A stretch of 6,625 bases of DNA, taken from Prevotella sp. CAG:1092. GTDB taxonomy: Bacteria > Bacteroidota > Bacteroidia > Bacteroidales > Bacteroidaceae. The position numbers were made by a program, and so were the translations under genes. The stretch spans positions 10,263 through 16,887 of the forward strand of contig HF994126.1 in NCBI GenBank assembly GCA_000436915.1, given 5' to 3'. This document shows, piece by piece, positions 5,196 to 6,625 of the stretch (position 1 is its first letter; each line of letters opens with the position of its first letter). Under the pieces are notes generated by a model, which made no database searches, was not told the origin of the DNA, and saw only the letters and a list, made by a program, of their open reading frames with translations.

Positions 5196-6625
5196 ATGAA
5201 GAAATTATCTTTAGCCACACTTTGTTTGGTTATGACCACAACAATTAATGCTGCCGACATCAATGTTGCGCATGTTAGACATGCAGGACCATTCAAGGTG
5301 GTGGCGCCAATAGTCTTTGACAGCATCGACAATGCTCAGAATAAGTTTAAGGCAGACAACCTGCTCGATACTCGTTTGTCGCTGACTATTGCCGATAAGA
5401 AGCCTTTGGAAAATCTTGCAGTATTAAAGTTAGATACAGCCCAACTTCATCTTGTGAAGTTTGATGTGATGGCATCGAAATACTTGAAAGATTTGAAACT
5501 CTCGGTAAAGGGCGCAAAGAAATATAAGGTTTATGCCGATGGGGTAGAGCAGACTGCCGGTATGACCCTGCAGCCAGGTCAACATACTATCGTGATGAAG
5601 TTTGTTGCCGACAGCACAGGCTTGGCTCTATCGTTGCCCAACGATGCTCTGTCGTTTGTAGAAACAGGAAAGCGTAGTTTTACGATGCGTGATGTGCTTG
5701 GCACAAAGATTACCACAGCACCATCACTCTCGCCATCTGGCCGTTGGGCTTTGATGGGCTATCGATGGTATGATGAGAAGAACAAGATACAATATAAGTA
5801 TATCCTTGCCGACTTGAAGACTGGCAGCAAGCGCTTCGTTGACGGCTCGATGACATGGATGCCAACTTCTGACAGATATTATTATACCGAAAAAGTTGGA
5901 GGCAAAAACCTGCTTAAGACAGTAGACCCACTAAATAATAAGGTAGAGATATTGGCAGAAGACATGCCCGACGATTACTTCGTGATATCGCCAACAGAAG
6001 ATTACGCCATCCTAATGCACTCTACAGATGGTCCAAAGAAGGAAGAAGGAGTGTTCGAAATAGTACATCCCGACGACCGTCAGCCAGGTTGGCGCAACAG
6101 AACATCGTTGGCTCGATATGATTTCAAGACAGGATTGGTGCAACAGCTAACATATAGCTACCATGGCGTATGGCTTTCAGACATTGCGCCCGATGGTAAG
6201 CACATCCTCTTTAGTGTGGCTTCCGACTCTATAACTCAGCGTCCTACCACTCGGGCTACATATTACGACCTTGACCTTGCTACCATGACAACCCGTAAAC
6301 TCGTGGATAAGGACGGCTTCATAGGTGGAGCCTTGTATGCAGGAGGCACAGACCGCGTGGTGTTTAAGGCAGGTACAGAGGCTTTTGATGGAATAGGCAA
6401 CAGAGTGCCTGAAGGCAGAACTCCAAACACATTCGACTATCATCTGTACGTGATGGATACCAACACCTTGAAGGTAACTCCACTTACTGCCGACGACGAA
6501 ACAAGTATCGAAGATATGGAATGGTCGAAGGCAGACAACTGCTTATATTATACTGCTCAGAATAGAGATAGCGTAAGCCTGTTCCGTCTTGACACAAAGA
6601 CATGGAAGTCGAAGATGGTGCGCAT
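5196..6625 (+). CDS. Exported S9-type peptidase, 3' end beyond window
   Basis: The frame is open from the ATG at 5196 to the window end (476 complete codons), so the gene is cut by the window edge and not necessarily broken. Residues 1-19 form a signal peptide (MKKL, hydrophobic core, INA before A20), indicating export. Residues about 20-160 are a beta-rich N-terminal domain. From about 165 on, repeated blade-like segments typical of the prolyl oligopeptidase / dipeptidyl aminopeptidase beta-propeller appear: SPSGRWALMGYRWYD (S179 onward), FVISPTEDYAILMHST, DIAPDGKHILFSVASD, MEWSKADNCLYYTAQNRD. The alpha/beta-hydrolase domain with the catalytic Ser-Asp-His would lie downstream and is not seen, so peptidase activity is inferred from the propeller and fold order. 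The likely role is periplasmic cleavage of peptides. A non-catalytic propeller protein of TolB type is possible but less likely. It is co-transcribed with the 63-residue gene ahead of it. Confidence 0.75.
   Translation, partial: MKKLSLATLCLVMTTTINAADINVAHVRHAGPFKVVAPIVFDSIDNAQNKFKADNLLDTRLSLTIADKKPLENLAVLKLDTAQLHLVKFDVMASKYLKDLKLSVKGAKKYKVYADGVEQTAGMTLQPGQHTIVMKFVADSTGLALSLPNDALSFVETGKRSFTMRDVLGTKITTAPSLSPSGRWALMGYRWYDEKNKIQYKYILADLKTGSKRFVDGSMTWMPTSDRYYYTEKVGGKNLLKTVDPLNNKVEILAEDMPDDYFVISPTEDYAILMHSTDGPKKEEGVFEIVHPDDRQPGWRNRTSLARYDFKTGLVQQLTYSYHGVWLSDIAPDGKHILFSVASDSITQRPTTRATYYDLDLATMTTRKLVDKDGFIGGALYAGGTDRVVFKAGTEAFDGIGNRVPEGRTPNTFDYHLYVMDTNTLKVTPLTADDETSIEDMEWSKADNCLYYTAQNRDSVSLFRLDTKTWKSKMVR

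Noticed and set aside
5096..5332. Minus-strand ORFs at 4974-5183 and 5096-5332
   Set aside because: They are antisense to the 63-residue gene and the start of the S9-type peptidase, which have a consensus promoter and a signal peptide respectively.
6177..6443. Minus-strand ORF of 88 codons
   Set aside because: It is antisense to the continuous beta-propeller coding frame.

Overview
The window looks like chromosomal DNA of a Bacteroidales bacterium, most likely a Prevotella/Segatella-type gut or oral commensal. The reasons are promoters of the Bacteroidetes form (TTTG, 19 bp, TAnnTTTG), A-rich leaders without a clear Shine-Dalgarno, strong hairpin terminators, and large signal-peptide-bearing multidomain proteins, one with a C-terminal tail of the type common in secreted Bacteroidales proteins. 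The genus is an inference; no rRNA or marker gene is present.

Layout. Positions 1-548 hold no convincing gene but contain a pair of near-identical 20-bp palindromes (70-89, 136-155) flanking a 12-bp direct repeat, and a nested hairpin (363-432). On the minus strand, 549-872 encodes a small exported low-complexity protein with its terminator at 489-531. A gene-free stretch (873-1351) carries a cluster of TTGTGGAA palindromes (996-1062) and a very long terminator hairpin (1283-1347). The minus-strand gene at 1352-4594 encodes a 1080-residue exported protein: two beta-sandwich, carbohydrate-binding-like modules, helical linkers, an FN3-like domain, a zincin-type metallopeptidase core (HETGH) and a beta-trefoil-like C-terminal region. 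Its promoter is at 4647-4654.

The divergent intergenic region (4595-4983) contains an 81-bp tandem repeat in about 2.6 copies. Each copy carries a TTTG -33 box, but only the last ends in an intact TAACTTTG -7 box. That promoter faces a plus-strand pair: a 63-residue helical protein (4984-5175) and, 20 bp later, an exported S9-type (prolyl oligopeptidase-like) peptidase that runs off the window end, with only its N-terminal domain and part of the beta-propeller visible.

The common theme is exported proteolysis: a cell-surface or secreted metallopeptidase with likely glycan-binding modules is divergent from an exported serine peptidase. A functional link between them is inferred from proximity only. 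There is no sign of phage, CRISPR, insertion sequence or a defence system. The least explained parts are the promoter-bearing tandem repeat and the palindrome clusters.
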